Shown here in pieces: positions 1 to 7,271 of a stretch of DNA of 16,102 nt. The notes under the pieces are model-generated. The model was not told the DNA's origin. It saw nothing but the letters and a program-made list of their open reading frames with translations, and did no database searches. The DNA comes from an uncultured Eubacteriales bacterium (GTDB lineage Bacteria; Bacillota; Clostridia; Oscillospirales; Acutalibacteraceae), in contig CAQBRY010000029.1 of assembly GCA_948762645.1 (NCBI GenBank), forward strand, positions 1 through 16,102, in the 5' to 3' direction. The position numbers and the translations under genes are program-made. Position 1 is the stretch's first letter, and every line of letters begins with the position of its first letter.

Positions 1-1
1 A

Positions 2-289
2 CTTGAAAATTTAGAAAAAGGTCTTGATACAGCTATCAATTTGCTAAAAAAAGACGGCAGATTATGCATAATAACATTTCACTCCCTCGAGGACAGAATA
101 GTTAAACATAAAATGCTCGATTGGTCTAAACCATGTAAATGTCCGCCGGACTTCCCTATTTGCACGTGCGGACAAGTCCCTAAATCAGAAATCGTCACAA
201 AAAAACCTGTTTTGCCCTCAAATGACGAAATTAAAGAAAATAATAGGAGCAGAAGTGCTAAACTTAGGGTATGTCAAAAAATAGTTTGA
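2..289 (+). CDS. rsmH: 16S rRNA (cytosine-1402-N4) methyltransferase RsmH, C-terminal fragment
   Basis: The left edge of the window cuts this gene. The open frame enters at position 2 and ends at TGA 287-289, leaving 95 residues. RsmH (MraW) uses S-adenosylmethionine to methylate N4 of C1402 in 16S rRNA, near the ribosomal P site, and is a usual first gene of the dcw cluster. Diagnostic motifs are GGRL-like KDGRLCIITFHSLEDRIVK (visible residues 17-35) and the C-terminal RSRSAKLRV block. A TTG at 41 could be read as a start, but homology to the family continues upstream, so it is internal. Between the two motifs lies a C-x-C-x6-C-x-C cluster (visible residues 45, 47, 54, 56), which could bind metal. 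The ftsL-like gene starts 14 bases after the stop, which suggests cotranscription. Confidence 0.95.
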   Translation, partial: LENLEKGLDTAINLLKKDGRLCIITFHSLEDRIVKHKMLDWSKPCKCPPDFPICTCGQVPKSEIVTKKPVLPSNDEIKENNRSRSAKLRVCQKIV

Positions 290-302
290 AGGTGTTAATG
301 TA

Positions 303-716
303 ATGTATAGTAGAAATTCAGCTTATGATTTTGGAGCTTTCGAAGAAAGAAAAGTCCAAAAACAAAAAAAGATTATAAAATTCCCCCATAAAAAACAAAA
401 AAAACGTGTGGAATTCAGAGCTAAGATGGCTTTGGGAATAAGTTTTTTATCAATATTTTTAATGTCAGCTTCAATTTGTACATTCTTCATATACGGACAA
501 GTTATGCTTACCGAACTTACCGAAGAAACTGAAAAAGTATCAAAAAAACTTGCTGAAAGTGAAAGTATTTATACTCAACTTAAAATGAAAAAAGATGCCA
601 ATCATTCTTTAAATTCTACTCAAAAGGCTAAGGAAGATATTAACAAATACACTTTAAATAAAGACTACTTAAAAGAAAACTCCATTCCTGAAAAAGATAT
701 TGCTCAAGTAAAATAA
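303..716 (+). CDS. ftsL: FtsL-like bitopic cell-division protein
   Basis: A 137-residue protein with the FtsL/DivIC layout: a Lys/Arg-rich cytoplasmic N-terminus (residues 14-42), one membrane segment (about 43-66), then a charged, heptad-like coiled-coil stretch (about 68-100) predicted to be outside the membrane. FtsL proteins join DivIC and DivIB/FtsQ to activate the septal FtsW-PBP pair. Sequence conservation in this family is very low, so the call rests on topology and on the place between rsmH and the class B PBP gene. ATG 303 is chosen because AAGGTG (289-294) lies 8 bases before it. An ATG at 298 is followed at once by TAA. The C-terminal 35 residues beyond the coiled coil are not recognised. 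A hairpin with a T-run at 799-830 probably ends this transcript. Confidence 0.75.
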   Translation: MYSRNSAYDFGAFEERKVQKQKKIIKFPHKKQKKRVEFRAKMALGISFLSIFLMSASICTFFIYGQVMLTELTEETEKVSKKLAESESIYTQLKMKKDANHSLNSTQKAKEDINKYTLNKDYLKENSIPEKDIAQVK

Positions 717-760
717 AAAATACATATACATACATTATTAAATTAATCGGCATAACTTGT

Positions 761-790
761 TTGACAAATAAATAAGTATTACAATATAAG
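761..790 (+). promoter_or_regulatory. Sigma-A-type promoter for the PBP gene
   Basis: A perfect -35 box TTGACA (761-766) is followed after 18 bases by TATAAG (785-790). Predicted transcription start is near 796-798, giving a leader of about 86 bases before the TTG start of the PBP gene. The match is strong by consensus, but the start site is inferred. Confidence 0.65.
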
Positions 791-798
791 AAAACTAT

Positions 799-830
799 AG
801 AGTTAAGATATTAATATCTTAGCTCTTTTT
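799..830 (+). terminator. Hairpin with T-run between ftsL and the PBP gene
   Basis: AGAG and CTCT flank a perfect 18-bp palindrome (804-821). Together they form a stem closed by a G-U wobble at 803/822, followed by TTTT (827-830). This is a credible intrinsic terminator for the rsmH-ftsL transcript. It begins almost exactly at the predicted start site of the promoter at 761-790, so it may instead, or also, form the 5' hairpin of the PBP mRNA. Confidence 0.6.
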
Positions 831-883
831 AATAGGAAAAAATTAATAGTTTCATGTAAAGTGAAAATCGTGGAGGGAACGTA

Positions 884-3106
884 TTGATTAAAGGAACAAC
901 TATAAGAATGTGGAAACGGTCTCTTGTAGTTCTTATAACGCTTGTAATAGTATGCTTTGCAGGTCTCATAGGCAGACTTTTTAAACTACAAATTATTGAC
1001 GGAGAAGGTCTTCAAAGGATGGCCCTCGAACAACAGCTTACCGATACAAAAATAAATGCTCAAAGAGGTACTATATATGACCGCAATATGAAGGTACTGG
1101 CTCAAAGTGCTACCGTATGGACCGTGGTCCTAGAACCTGCATACCTAAACACCGAAGAAAAAAGAGAACTCGTATGCAGCGGCCTTCATGACATCCTTGG
1201 CATAGAAAAAGATAAGCTCCTTGAACTTGCTAAAAAAAGGTCTTTTTACAATATAGTCAAAAAAAGAATTGAAAGCGATGTTAAAGATAAAATCATAGAG
1301 TTTAAAACTAATAATAAAATTTCCAGCGGTATAAGGCTTATTGAAGATTATAAAAGATATTATCCATTTGGCAGTTTCGCTTCTGCCGTTTTAGGATTTA
1401 CCGGGGCAGACAGTCAAGGACTTTCCGGAATTGAAGCTTACTACGATAAAACACTAAAAGGAGAACAAGGCAGAGTAATTACAGCTAAAAATGCAAGAGG
1501 TACCGATATGCCTTTTGACTACGAACAAATGGTTCCTGCTCAGAATGGATGTCATCTTAAGCTATGTATTGACGAAGTAATTCAGCATTTCGTAGAAAAA
1601 AATCTTGAGGAAGGGGTAATCAATAACAAGGTCATCAACAGAGCCGCTGCTATTGCTATGGACGTAAAAACCGGAGAAATAATAAGTATGGCAGTAAAAG
1701 GAGATTTCGACCCTAATAATCCGTTTGAGATTGTTGATAAAACTGAGCTCGACAGGATAAATTCTCTTCCGGAGGAAGAAAAAGCCAAAGCCAAATCTGA
1801 GGCCCTTCAAAAACAGTGGAGAAATAAAGCCGTCAGCGATACATATTATCCGGGATCCGTATTTAAAATGTTTACTGCCTCTATGGGATTAGAATTAAAT
1901 GTAGTAAACGAAAAGACCCCTTTTAATTGTACCGGTAGGATAAAACCCTGTGAAGGAGCCAAATATATAGGATGCCACAAGCGCGGCGGACATGGCCCTC
2001 AAACTTTCTTTGAAGCACTTTGTCATTCCTGTAACCCTGCTTTTATAATGACCGGGCAAAAGATAGGGACTAAAAATTTCTTTGAATACTATAAATCATT
2101 TGGATTCCACGAAAAAACCAATATTGATCTTCCCGGAGAATCCGGAGACATTTTCTTTCATGCAGACGGCAGTATGGATATTACCGATTTAGCCGTAGCA
2201 TCTATGGGACAAAATTTCGGTATTACTCCAATTCAACTAATAACGGGAGTGTCTTCTATAGCAAACGGCGGAAAACTTATGCAGCCTCACATAGTAAAAG
2301 AGATCTTGGATAGTAATGGCAACATAGTAAAGTCAATTGAACCGATTGTCAAAAGAATGACAATTTCTGAAAATACATCTAAAAGAGTTATTGCTATGCT
2401 CCATGAAAATGCTACAACAGGGTCAGCTAAAAATGCATATGTTCCGGGATATCGAGTAGCGGGAAAAACAGGTACCTCAGAAAAAATCGGTCTTAGCACT
2501 CCAGGGCAAAAAGACTATATATCATCATTCTGCGGATTCGCTCCGGCAGACGATCCTAAAATAGCTCTTCTCGTATTTTTCGATACTCCAAGAGGTGATT
2601 TCTACTATGGAAGTGCCGTAGCAGCACCTGTATTTGCAAAAGCAATGCAAGATATCCTGCCATATATGGGTATAGAAAGAAAGTATACCGAAGAAGAACT
2701 TAAAAAATTAGATACAGAAACTCCAAATATGATAGATAAAAATATAGGAGAAGCCAAAAATATAGCTCTTACCGCCTCTCTTAAACCACTGATAATCGGT
2801 AGCGGTGAAAAAGTTATAGCGCAAATTCCGGAACCGTCTTCACACATTCCTAAAGAAGGCACCGTTGTTTTATATACAGATGAAGAAAGCAAAGAAAATA
2901 CCGTTAAAGTACCTAAACTTACAGGTATGTCAGTTTCCGAGGTTAACAAAGCAGTATCTGACGTAAGACTAAACCTAAAACTTTCAGGTAACAACTTAAC
3001 AGGTAATGAAGTAGTATCAGCATCTCAAAGCGTAGCAGAAGGTGAAGAAGTTCCACTCGGAACGATTATTACTGTAAACTTCATACATAAGGATGCCACA
3101 GATTGA
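884..3106 (+). CDS. spoVD: Class B penicillin-binding protein with PASTA domains (SpoVD/FtsI type)
   Basis: A 740-residue membrane-anchored D,D-transpeptidase that crosslinks septal or cortex peptidoglycan as partner of a SEDS polymerase (FtsW/SpoVE). A membrane anchor spans about residues 12-33. A dimerisation domain begins with the RGTIYDRN motif (about 60-67). The transpeptidase motifs are S325-x-x-K328, S382-C-N384 and K528-T-G530. One divergent PASTA-like repeat (about 618-663) precedes a clear second one (about 673-735). Five cysteines lie around the active site (349, 356, 364, 380, 383). C364 and C383 match in spacing the redox-active pair of B. subtilis SpoVD, which favours SpoVD over FtsI/Pbp2B. 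As it is the only class B PBP here, it may serve vegetative division as well. The start is TTG 884, preceded by GGAGGG (872-877). mraY follows after 119 bases. Confidence 0.93.
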   Translation: MIKGTTIRMWKRSLVVLITLVIVCFAGLIGRLFKLQIIDGEGLQRMALEQQLTDTKINAQRGTIYDRNMKVLAQSATVWTVVLEPAYLNTEEKRELVCSGLHDILGIEKDKLLELAKKRSFYNIVKKRIESDVKDKIIEFKTNNKISSGIRLIEDYKRYYPFGSFASAVLGFTGADSQGLSGIEAYYDKTLKGEQGRVITAKNARGTDMPFDYEQMVPAQNGCHLKLCIDEVIQHFVEKNLEEGVINNKVINRAAAIAMDVKTGEIISMAVKGDFDPNNPFEIVDKTELDRINSLPEEEKAKAKSEALQKQWRNKAVSDTYYPGSVFKMFTASMGLELNVVNEKTPFNCTGRIKPCEGAKYIGCHKRGGHGPQTFFEALCHSCNPAFIMTGQKIGTKNFFEYYKSFGFHEKTNIDLPGESGDIFFHADGSMDITDLAVASMGQNFGITPIQLITGVSSIANGGKLMQPHIVKEILDSNGNIVKSIEPIVKRMTISENTSKRVIAMLHENATTGSAKNAYVPGYRVAGKTGTSEKIGLSTPGQKDYISSFCGFAPADDPKIALLVFFDTPRGDFYYGSAVAAPVFAKAMQDILPYMGIERKYTEEELKKLDTETPNMIDKNIGEAKNIALTASLKPLIIGSGEKVIAQIPEPSSHIPKEGTVVLYTDEESKENTVKVPKLTGMSVSEVNKAVSDVRLNLKLSGNNLTGNEVVSASQSVAEGEEVPLGTIITVNFIHKDATD

Positions 3107-3140
3107 TTTTTTTACCAACTACATTTTACTTATTTTCCAG

Positions 3141-3170
3141 TTTATATTCCTTAATTTTTCATATTATAAT
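3141..3170 (+). promoter_or_regulatory. Possible weak promoter before mraY
   Basis: A perfect TATAAT (3165-3170), with an overlapping second copy at 3170-3175, sits 18 bases after TTTATA (3141-3146), a poor -35 match. In DNA this AT-rich the -10 match could be chance, and mraY may simply be read from the PBP promoter, since no terminator is visible in the gap. Confidence 0.3.
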
Positions 3171-3225
3171 ATAATGGTGTGCATACTTAAAAATAAACTT
3201 TCAAAAAGGAGAGTGCCAAAACATT

Positions 3226-4263
3226 ATGAACGGTATTTGGACAATGATAGCCGCTATAATTTCTTTTGCTATTACAGCTGTGCTTGGAAAATTTATGATT
3301 CCATTTTTACATAAATTAAAATACGGTCAAACTATTTTAGAAATAGGACCCTCATGGCATAAAAAAAAGCAAGGAACTCCCACCATGGGTGGTACCATAT
3401 TTATTATTGGGTCAGTTCTTTCCGCTGTGATTTGTATTCCGCTTTACTACATCATAAACGGATCCGCAGGTAATCAGACAATAGAAACCCCGGTTATGAT
3501 GACTAAAATTTTTGCCGGTCTTTGCATGGCAATACTATACGGCGGTGTGGGGTTCTTAGACGATTATATAAAAGTAGTCAAAAAACAAAATAAGGGATTA
3601 AATCCTAAGCAAAAACTTGTCTTACAATTTGCCATTGCAATTTCTTATTTACTTTGTATATATATTGTGGAATCCAGAAACGGTGGTAAAAATATTACCT
3701 GCGTATCTTTTCCCTTTTTAGGCTCTTTAAATTTAGGTCCTTTTTATTGGATAATATCCGCTATAGTAATTGTAGGAATTGTAAATGCAGTTAATCTTAA
3801 CGACGGTATAGATGGTCTTACCTCTTCTATTACATTTTTTGTTGCAATATTTTATATGGTAATATCAAGCTTACTTGGTATGTTTGGTCTTAGTATACTT
3901 TCCGCCGCTTTAGCCGGAGGATGTTTAGGATTTTTAGTGTGGAATTTTTATCCGGCGAAAGTATTTATGGGAGATACCGGCTCTTTATTTTTAGGAGGCA
4001 TGGTATGTGCATTAGGTTTCGGCACAAATTTACACATTGTTCTAATACTTATATCTTTTGTATATATATTAGAGATGTTTTCTGTAATACTGCAAGTGCT
4101 GTATTTTAAATATACACACGGTAAAAAACTTTTTAAAATGAGCCCTATACATCATCACTTTGAAATGATCGGGTGGAGCGAAACTAAAATATGTGTAATT
4201 TTTAGTCTGGTAACAATATTTTTTGGTATTATATCGTTTATACTAAGTATTTACGCTTTTTAA
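3226..4263 (+). CDS. mraY: Phospho-N-acetylmuramoyl-pentapeptide transferase MraY
   Basis: A polytopic membrane enzyme that transfers phospho-MurNAc-pentapeptide from UDP to undecaprenyl phosphate, forming lipid I on the cytoplasmic face. Its 345 residues contain about ten hydrophobic segments and all family signatures: TPTMGG (51-56), the aspartate pair D112-D113 in FLDDYIK, the nucleotide/Mg-binding loop NLNDGIDG (190-197), FMGDTGS with D250, and the histidine motif HHHFEM (309-314). The length is near 320-360, usual for the family. The start is ATG 3226. The best ribosome site AAAGGAG (3205-3211) is 14 bases away, which is rather far, but there is no better in-frame start and homology begins at the N-terminus. 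The usual downstream murD is absent; ftsW follows after 43 bases. Confidence 0.96.
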   Translation: MNGIWTMIAAIISFAITAVLGKFMIPFLHKLKYGQTILEIGPSWHKKKQGTPTMGGTIFIIGSVLSAVICIPLYYIINGSAGNQTIETPVMMTKIFAGLCMAILYGGVGFLDDYIKVVKKQNKGLNPKQKLVLQFAIAISYLLCIYIVESRNGGKNITCVSFPFLGSLNLGPFYWIISAIVIVGIVNAVNLNDGIDGLTSSITFFVAIFYMVISSLLGMFGLSILSAALAGGCLGFLVWNFYPAKVFMGDTGSLFLGGMVCALGFGTNLHIVLILISFVYILEMFSVILQVLYFKYTHGKKLFKMSPIHHHFEMIGWSETKICVIFSLVTIFFGIISFILSIYAF

Positions 4264-4306
4264 ACTACAAAAAACATTTATCTTAATTCAAAGGAGGGAT
4301 TTCTAA

Positions 4307-5587
4307 ATGAAAAGAAAAGCAGCACCGCAAACAGATAAAAAAAGACCTATTAAACCTAAAAATTATAAAGGTAAAGCTTCGTCAAACACTATAAAATTAG
4401 AAATCCCTAAAAATCATAAAAGGAAGAAAAAGTCTTCCCCTAAAATAGTTAACTTTTTAAAAAATATTAAAGTTTTTTCCGTACGTTCAGGACTGGATCT
4501 TCCTTTTTTATTCTTAGTTTTAACTTTAACTGTTATAGGTCTTATAATGCTGTTTTCCGCAAGTTACCCCTTCGCATATTATAATAAACATGGTGACAGC
4601 TTCTATTTTATAAAAAATCAACTTATATTTGCAGTAGTTGGAGTAATTGCAATGTTTGTTGCATCATATTTTGACTACCACGCTTTACACAAACTAGCAG
4701 TTCCAATACTTATGCTTTCATTCATAATGTTAATTGCCGTATTATTTATGCCTGCAATCAGCGGAGTTCACAGATGGATTCAAATTGGTTCATTTAGTTT
4801 CCAGCCATCTGAAGTAACTAAATTTGCAATAGTTGTATCTTTTGCACACTTCATTACACTAAACTTTAATCGTATGGGCACATTCAAATACGGTATACTT
4901 CCATATCTTATAATACTTGCCCCAACAGTAGTGCTTCTGGCTCTTGAACCTCATATTTCCTGTACGGCTATAGTTGTTCTTTTAGCCGCAGGTATGCTTT
5001 TTATCGGCGGAGTAAAACTCAAATGGTTCGGCATGGTTTTAGGTGCTATATCTTCAGCCCTTATATACTTAGTCGTATTTACAGACAAACTAACTTATGC
5101 TAACAACCGCGTAGCCGGTTGGCTTGACCCTTTTGGGCCTGATGCAACCGTAGATACCTGGCAAACCAGACAAGGCTTATATGCTATAGGATCTGGAGGC
5201 CTTTTTGGTATGGGTCTTGGTAATTCGAAACAGAAGTATTTATATATTCCTGAACCTCAAAATGACTTTATTTTCTCCGTAGTTTGTGAGGAGCTTGGAT
5301 TCGTTGGGGCGGTAATTATTCTTATATTATTTGCTATGCTTATTTGGAGGGGCATTGTAATATCTATAAAAGCTAAAGATAAATTTGGTTGTTTACTTGG
5401 TATCGGTCTTACAGCTCAAGTAGGATTACAAGTTGTTTTAAACATAGCAGTTGTTACAAACACCATTCCTAATACAGGAATAAGCCTTCCCTTTTTCAGT
5501 TATGGAGGAACTTCTCTACTAATGCTTCTTGCTCAGATGGGTATAGTACTATCTATCTCCAGAACTGCTAAACTTGAAACCAGTTAA
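4307..5587 (+). CDS. ftsW: SEDS peptidoglycan glycosyltransferase FtsW (FtsW/SpoVE)
   Basis: A 426-residue SEDS-family glycan polymerase that extends lipid II into glycan strands with its cognate class B PBP. A very basic cytoplasmic extension (residues 1-60, rich in Lys) precedes about ten membrane helices. Family signatures are QPSEVTKFA (166-174), LDPFGPD with D279 aligned to the catalytic extracellular aspartate of SEDS enzymes, GLGNSKQK (303-310), PEPQNDFIFS (315-324) and the C-terminal NTIPNTGISLPFFSYGGTSL (385-404). EPHISCT (214-220) replaces the EPDLGT seen in many homologues. ATG 4307 is preceded by an AAAGGAGGG ribosome site. The position between mraY and murG fits ftsW or spoVE, and sequence alone does not separate the two. 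murG starts 17 bases downstream, so they are probably cotranscribed. Confidence 0.94.
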   Translation: MKRKAAPQTDKKRPIKPKNYKGKASSNTIKLEIPKNHKRKKKSSPKIVNFLKNIKVFSVRSGLDLPFLFLVLTLTVIGLIMLFSASYPFAYYNKHGDSFYFIKNQLIFAVVGVIAMFVASYFDYHALHKLAVPILMLSFIMLIAVLFMPAISGVHRWIQIGSFSFQPSEVTKFAIVVSFAHFITLNFNRMGTFKYGILPYLIILAPTVVLLALEPHISCTAIVVLLAAGMLFIGGVKLKWFGMVLGAISSALIYLVVFTDKLTYANNRVAGWLDPFGPDATVDTWQTRQGLYAIGSGGLFGMGLGNSKQKYLYIPEPQNDFIFSVVCEELGFVGAVIILILFAMLIWRGIVISIKAKDKFGCLLGIGLTAQVGLQVVLNIAVVTNTIPNTGISLPFFSYGGTSLLMLLAQMGIVLSISRTAKLETS

Positions 5588-5604
5588 AAAGGATGTGATA
5601 AATA

Positions 5605-6717
5605 ATGAGAGTTATATTAGTCGGTGGCGGTACGGCAGGGCACATAAACCCAGCTCTAGCTATAGCTTCATATATTAGAGATAAAGAACCAAATTCTAAA
5701 ATTCTATATGTAGGGGCAAAAGGCGGTATGGAAGAAACTCTTGTACCGAAAGAAAATTTAGAATTTAAAGGTATTACTATATCTGGTTTTTCCAGAAAAT
5801 TAAATTTTTCCTCATTTAAAAAAAATTTAGTAACTCTAAAAAATATTTTTATAGCAAGTCATGAATCAAAAAAAATACTTAAGGAATTTAATCCCGATAT
5901 TTGTATTGGTACAGGTGGATACGTAAGCGGCCCTCTCCTAAAAGAAGCCCATAAAAAAGGTATACCGTTTATAATACATGAGCAAAACGCATACCCGGGC
6001 ATAACAACTAAAATACTTTCAAAAAAAGCCTCCGTTGTAATGTTAGCCACCAAAGCGGCTAAAAAACATCTAAATAAAAATCTAAATATTATAGTAACAG
6101 GAAATCCTCTAAGAAACAGCATCGGAAAAATAAATTCCAAAGAAGCTAAAAAAGAACTTGGTTTTGATAATGGTAAACCCTTAATTCTATCTTTTGGTGG
6201 AAGTTTAGGAGCAAGATCCATAAATGAGTCAATAGCTGAACTTATATCTTGGAGTCAAAAAAACAATTTATACAATCATATCCATGCCTACGGCAAATAC
6301 GGGAAATGGATGCCGAAACTTCTCGAAGAAAAAGGTGTTAGAAAGTCACCCAATATAGATTTAAGAGAATACATAGACAATATGCCAATATGTATGGCAG
6401 CTGCTGATATAGTAATTTGCAGATCCGGCGCAATAACACTTAGTGAATTAATAGTCTGCCAAAAACCTTCCATACTTATACCATCTCCAAATGTTGCAGA
6501 AAATCATCAGTACCACAATGCAATGGAGTTCGTAGAAGCTAAAGCCGCTGCTTTGTTAGAGGAAAAAGAACTATCAGGGGAAAATCTTATCAAAAAATTA
6601 TCTGAATCAATGAATAATATAGCCTACCTCCAAAGCGGAATAAACAAGCTTAAAAAAGAATTATCATTTAATTCGTCCGAAAAAATATATGAGATTATAA
6701 AAAATACTTTGAATTAA
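5605..6717 (+). CDS. murG: UDP-GlcNAc:lipid I GlcNAc transferase MurG
   Basis: A peripheral membrane GT-B glycosyltransferase that adds GlcNAc to lipid I, producing lipid II. Its 370 residues show the N-terminal glycine-rich loop GGGTAGHINPALAI (7-20) with H13 and the HEQNAYPG motif (125-132). The linker has TGNPLR (165-170). The second domain has SFGGSLGARSINE (196-208) and the UDP-GlcNAc site ICRSGAITLSEL (271-282), followed by PSPNVAENHQYHNA (293-306). ATG 5605 follows AAGGATGTG at good distance. It is the last gene before a new promoter at 6759. No convincing terminator is seen after the stop. The gap upstream of ftsW-murG holds no murD. Confidence 0.96.
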   Translation: MRVILVGGGTAGHINPALAIASYIRDKEPNSKILYVGAKGGMEETLVPKENLEFKGITISGFSRKLNFSSFKKNLVTLKNIFIASHESKKILKEFNPDICIGTGGYVSGPLLKEAHKKGIPFIIHEQNAYPGITTKILSKKASVVMLATKAAKKHLNKNLNIIVTGNPLRNSIGKINSKEAKKELGFDNGKPLILSFGGSLGARSINESIAELISWSQKNNLYNHIHAYGKYGKWMPKLLEEKGVRKSPNIDLREYIDNMPICMAAADIVICRSGAITLSELIVCQKPSILIPSPNVAENHQYHNAMEFVEAKAAALLEEKELSGENLIKKLSESMNNIAYLQSGINKLKKELSFNSSEKIYEIIKNTLN

Positions 6718-6758
6718 AAAGTTATTCTATATTCAGTTGCATAAATTCAACAAAAACA

Positions 6759-6790
6759 TTGACAATTATATATATATATATATATATAAT
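6759..6790 (+). promoter_or_regulatory. Promoter with a TA-repeat spacer before the 116-residue gene
   Basis: A perfect TTGACA (6759-6764) precedes an (TA)11 tract. TATAAT (6785-6790) lies at the end of the tract, 20 bases from the -35 box, longer than the optimal 17. TATATA (6783-6788) lies at 18 bases. Which hexamer serves as -10 depends on repeat number, so promoter strength should change with gain or loss of TA units. A ribosome site AGAGGTG follows shortly before ATG 6822. Confidence 0.6.
6767..6788 (+). repeat. (TA)11 dinucleotide microsatellite
   Basis: Eleven uninterrupted TA units lie between a consensus -35 box and a consensus -10 box. A tract of this length is prone to slipped-strand mispairing, and here that would change promoter spacing in steps of two bases. 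Confidence 0.95.
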
Positions 6791-6821
6791 TAATATATAT
6801 TTTTATTAGAGGTGATTAAAA

Positions 6822-7172
6822 ATGAATGAATCAATTTTTGAATCTAAAGAATTTTTAGAACTTATGAAAAAAGAAGAGTTTATTAAAGAAATATCCAGTA
6901 AAAAAACTAGGGAAGAAATAAAAGATGCGTTTGCCAAAAACGGAGTAAAAATGACAGATGAAAGTTTAGACAAATTTGCTGATTATTTAGAAAAAATATC
7001 TATCGGAAATGTTTCAGGTGGGAAAAAGTTCAGTGAAGCAGTTGGTGACTTTATTGACAATCACCCATGGTTAACTTACTTTGCAGTAGGTTCTGCCATA
7101 CTGGCTGTTCCGCGCACTATAGCTGCTATTAGAGGAGTATCCCCAATTACTATCAACCATATCAATAGATAA
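6822..7172 (+). CDS. Unrecognised small protein: Nif11-like leader, Gly-Gly site and basic/hydrophobic tail
   Basis: A 116-residue protein I do not recognise as a named family member. Residues 11-56 are amphipathic, charged helices that follow the Nif11-leader pattern: FLELMKKEEFIKEI, then a T-x-E-E-I-x-x-x-F/A helix, then a G-V-K-M-T-D-E-S-L turn-helix. They run into NVSGG (63-67), which resembles a double-glycine peptidase/exporter cleavage site. Cleavage there would release a 49-residue, net basic segment with a hydrophobic stretch (about 84-104, LTYFAVGSAILAVPRTIAAI). There is no signal peptide. ATG 6822 has an AGAGGTG ribosome site 8-9 bases upstream. The gene has its own promoter and terminator, so it is a monocistronic insert between murG and murA. 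No exporter, protease or modifying enzyme is in the window. Alternatives are a small membrane protein or a cell-envelope regulator. The function is unknown. Confidence 0.8.
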   Translation: MNESIFESKEFLELMKKEEFIKEISSKKTREEIKDAFAKNGVKMTDESLDKFADYLEKISIGNVSGGKKFSEAVGDFIDNHPWLTYFAVGSAILAVPRTIAAIRGVSPITINHINR

Positions 7173-7229
7173 TTTATCTTTAATAAAGTATTACCTTAAA
7201 ATTTATATTTAAAAAGTAATATTTAAATC

Positions 7230-7271
7230 AACTTCAAACACAACTAAAATATAGTAGCGTTTGAGGTTTTT
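7230..7271 (+). terminator. Intrinsic terminator after the 116-residue gene
   Basis: AACTTCAAAC (7230-7239) pairs with GTTTGAGGTT (7259-7268) with one G-U wobble. An inner ACTA/TAGT stem lies within the loop, and the T-run extends to 7271. This closes the transcription unit 57 bases after the stop codon. Confidence 0.7.

Noticed and set aside
298..303. ATG followed immediately by TAA before the ftsL start (minimal start-stop)
   Set aside because: It is only 3 bases from the Shine-Dalgarno sequence, too close to be used. The ATG at 303 has proper spacing.
2605..2994. 129-residue open frame on the minus strand inside the PBP gene
   Set aside because: It lies wholly within a well-supported coding region, has no ribosome site or recognisable domain, and its composition is what the antisense of the PASTA region gives. 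The other minus-strand frames inside genes were rejected for the same reason.
3093..3314. Open frame of 73 codons bridging the PBP-mraY gap
   Set aside because: It overlaps both the PBP 3' end and the mraY 5' end in a different frame and has no ribosome site at its start.
6709..6750. TTGAATT/AATTCAA inverted repeat spanning the murG stop, considered as a terminator
   Set aside because: It has a 7-bp all-weak stem with a 28-base loop and no T-run after it.
6822..7172. The 116-residue gene as a recent horizontal insertion
   Set aside because: No flanking repeats, integrase, tRNA or sharp change in base composition are seen. Separate promoter and terminator alone do not prove transfer.
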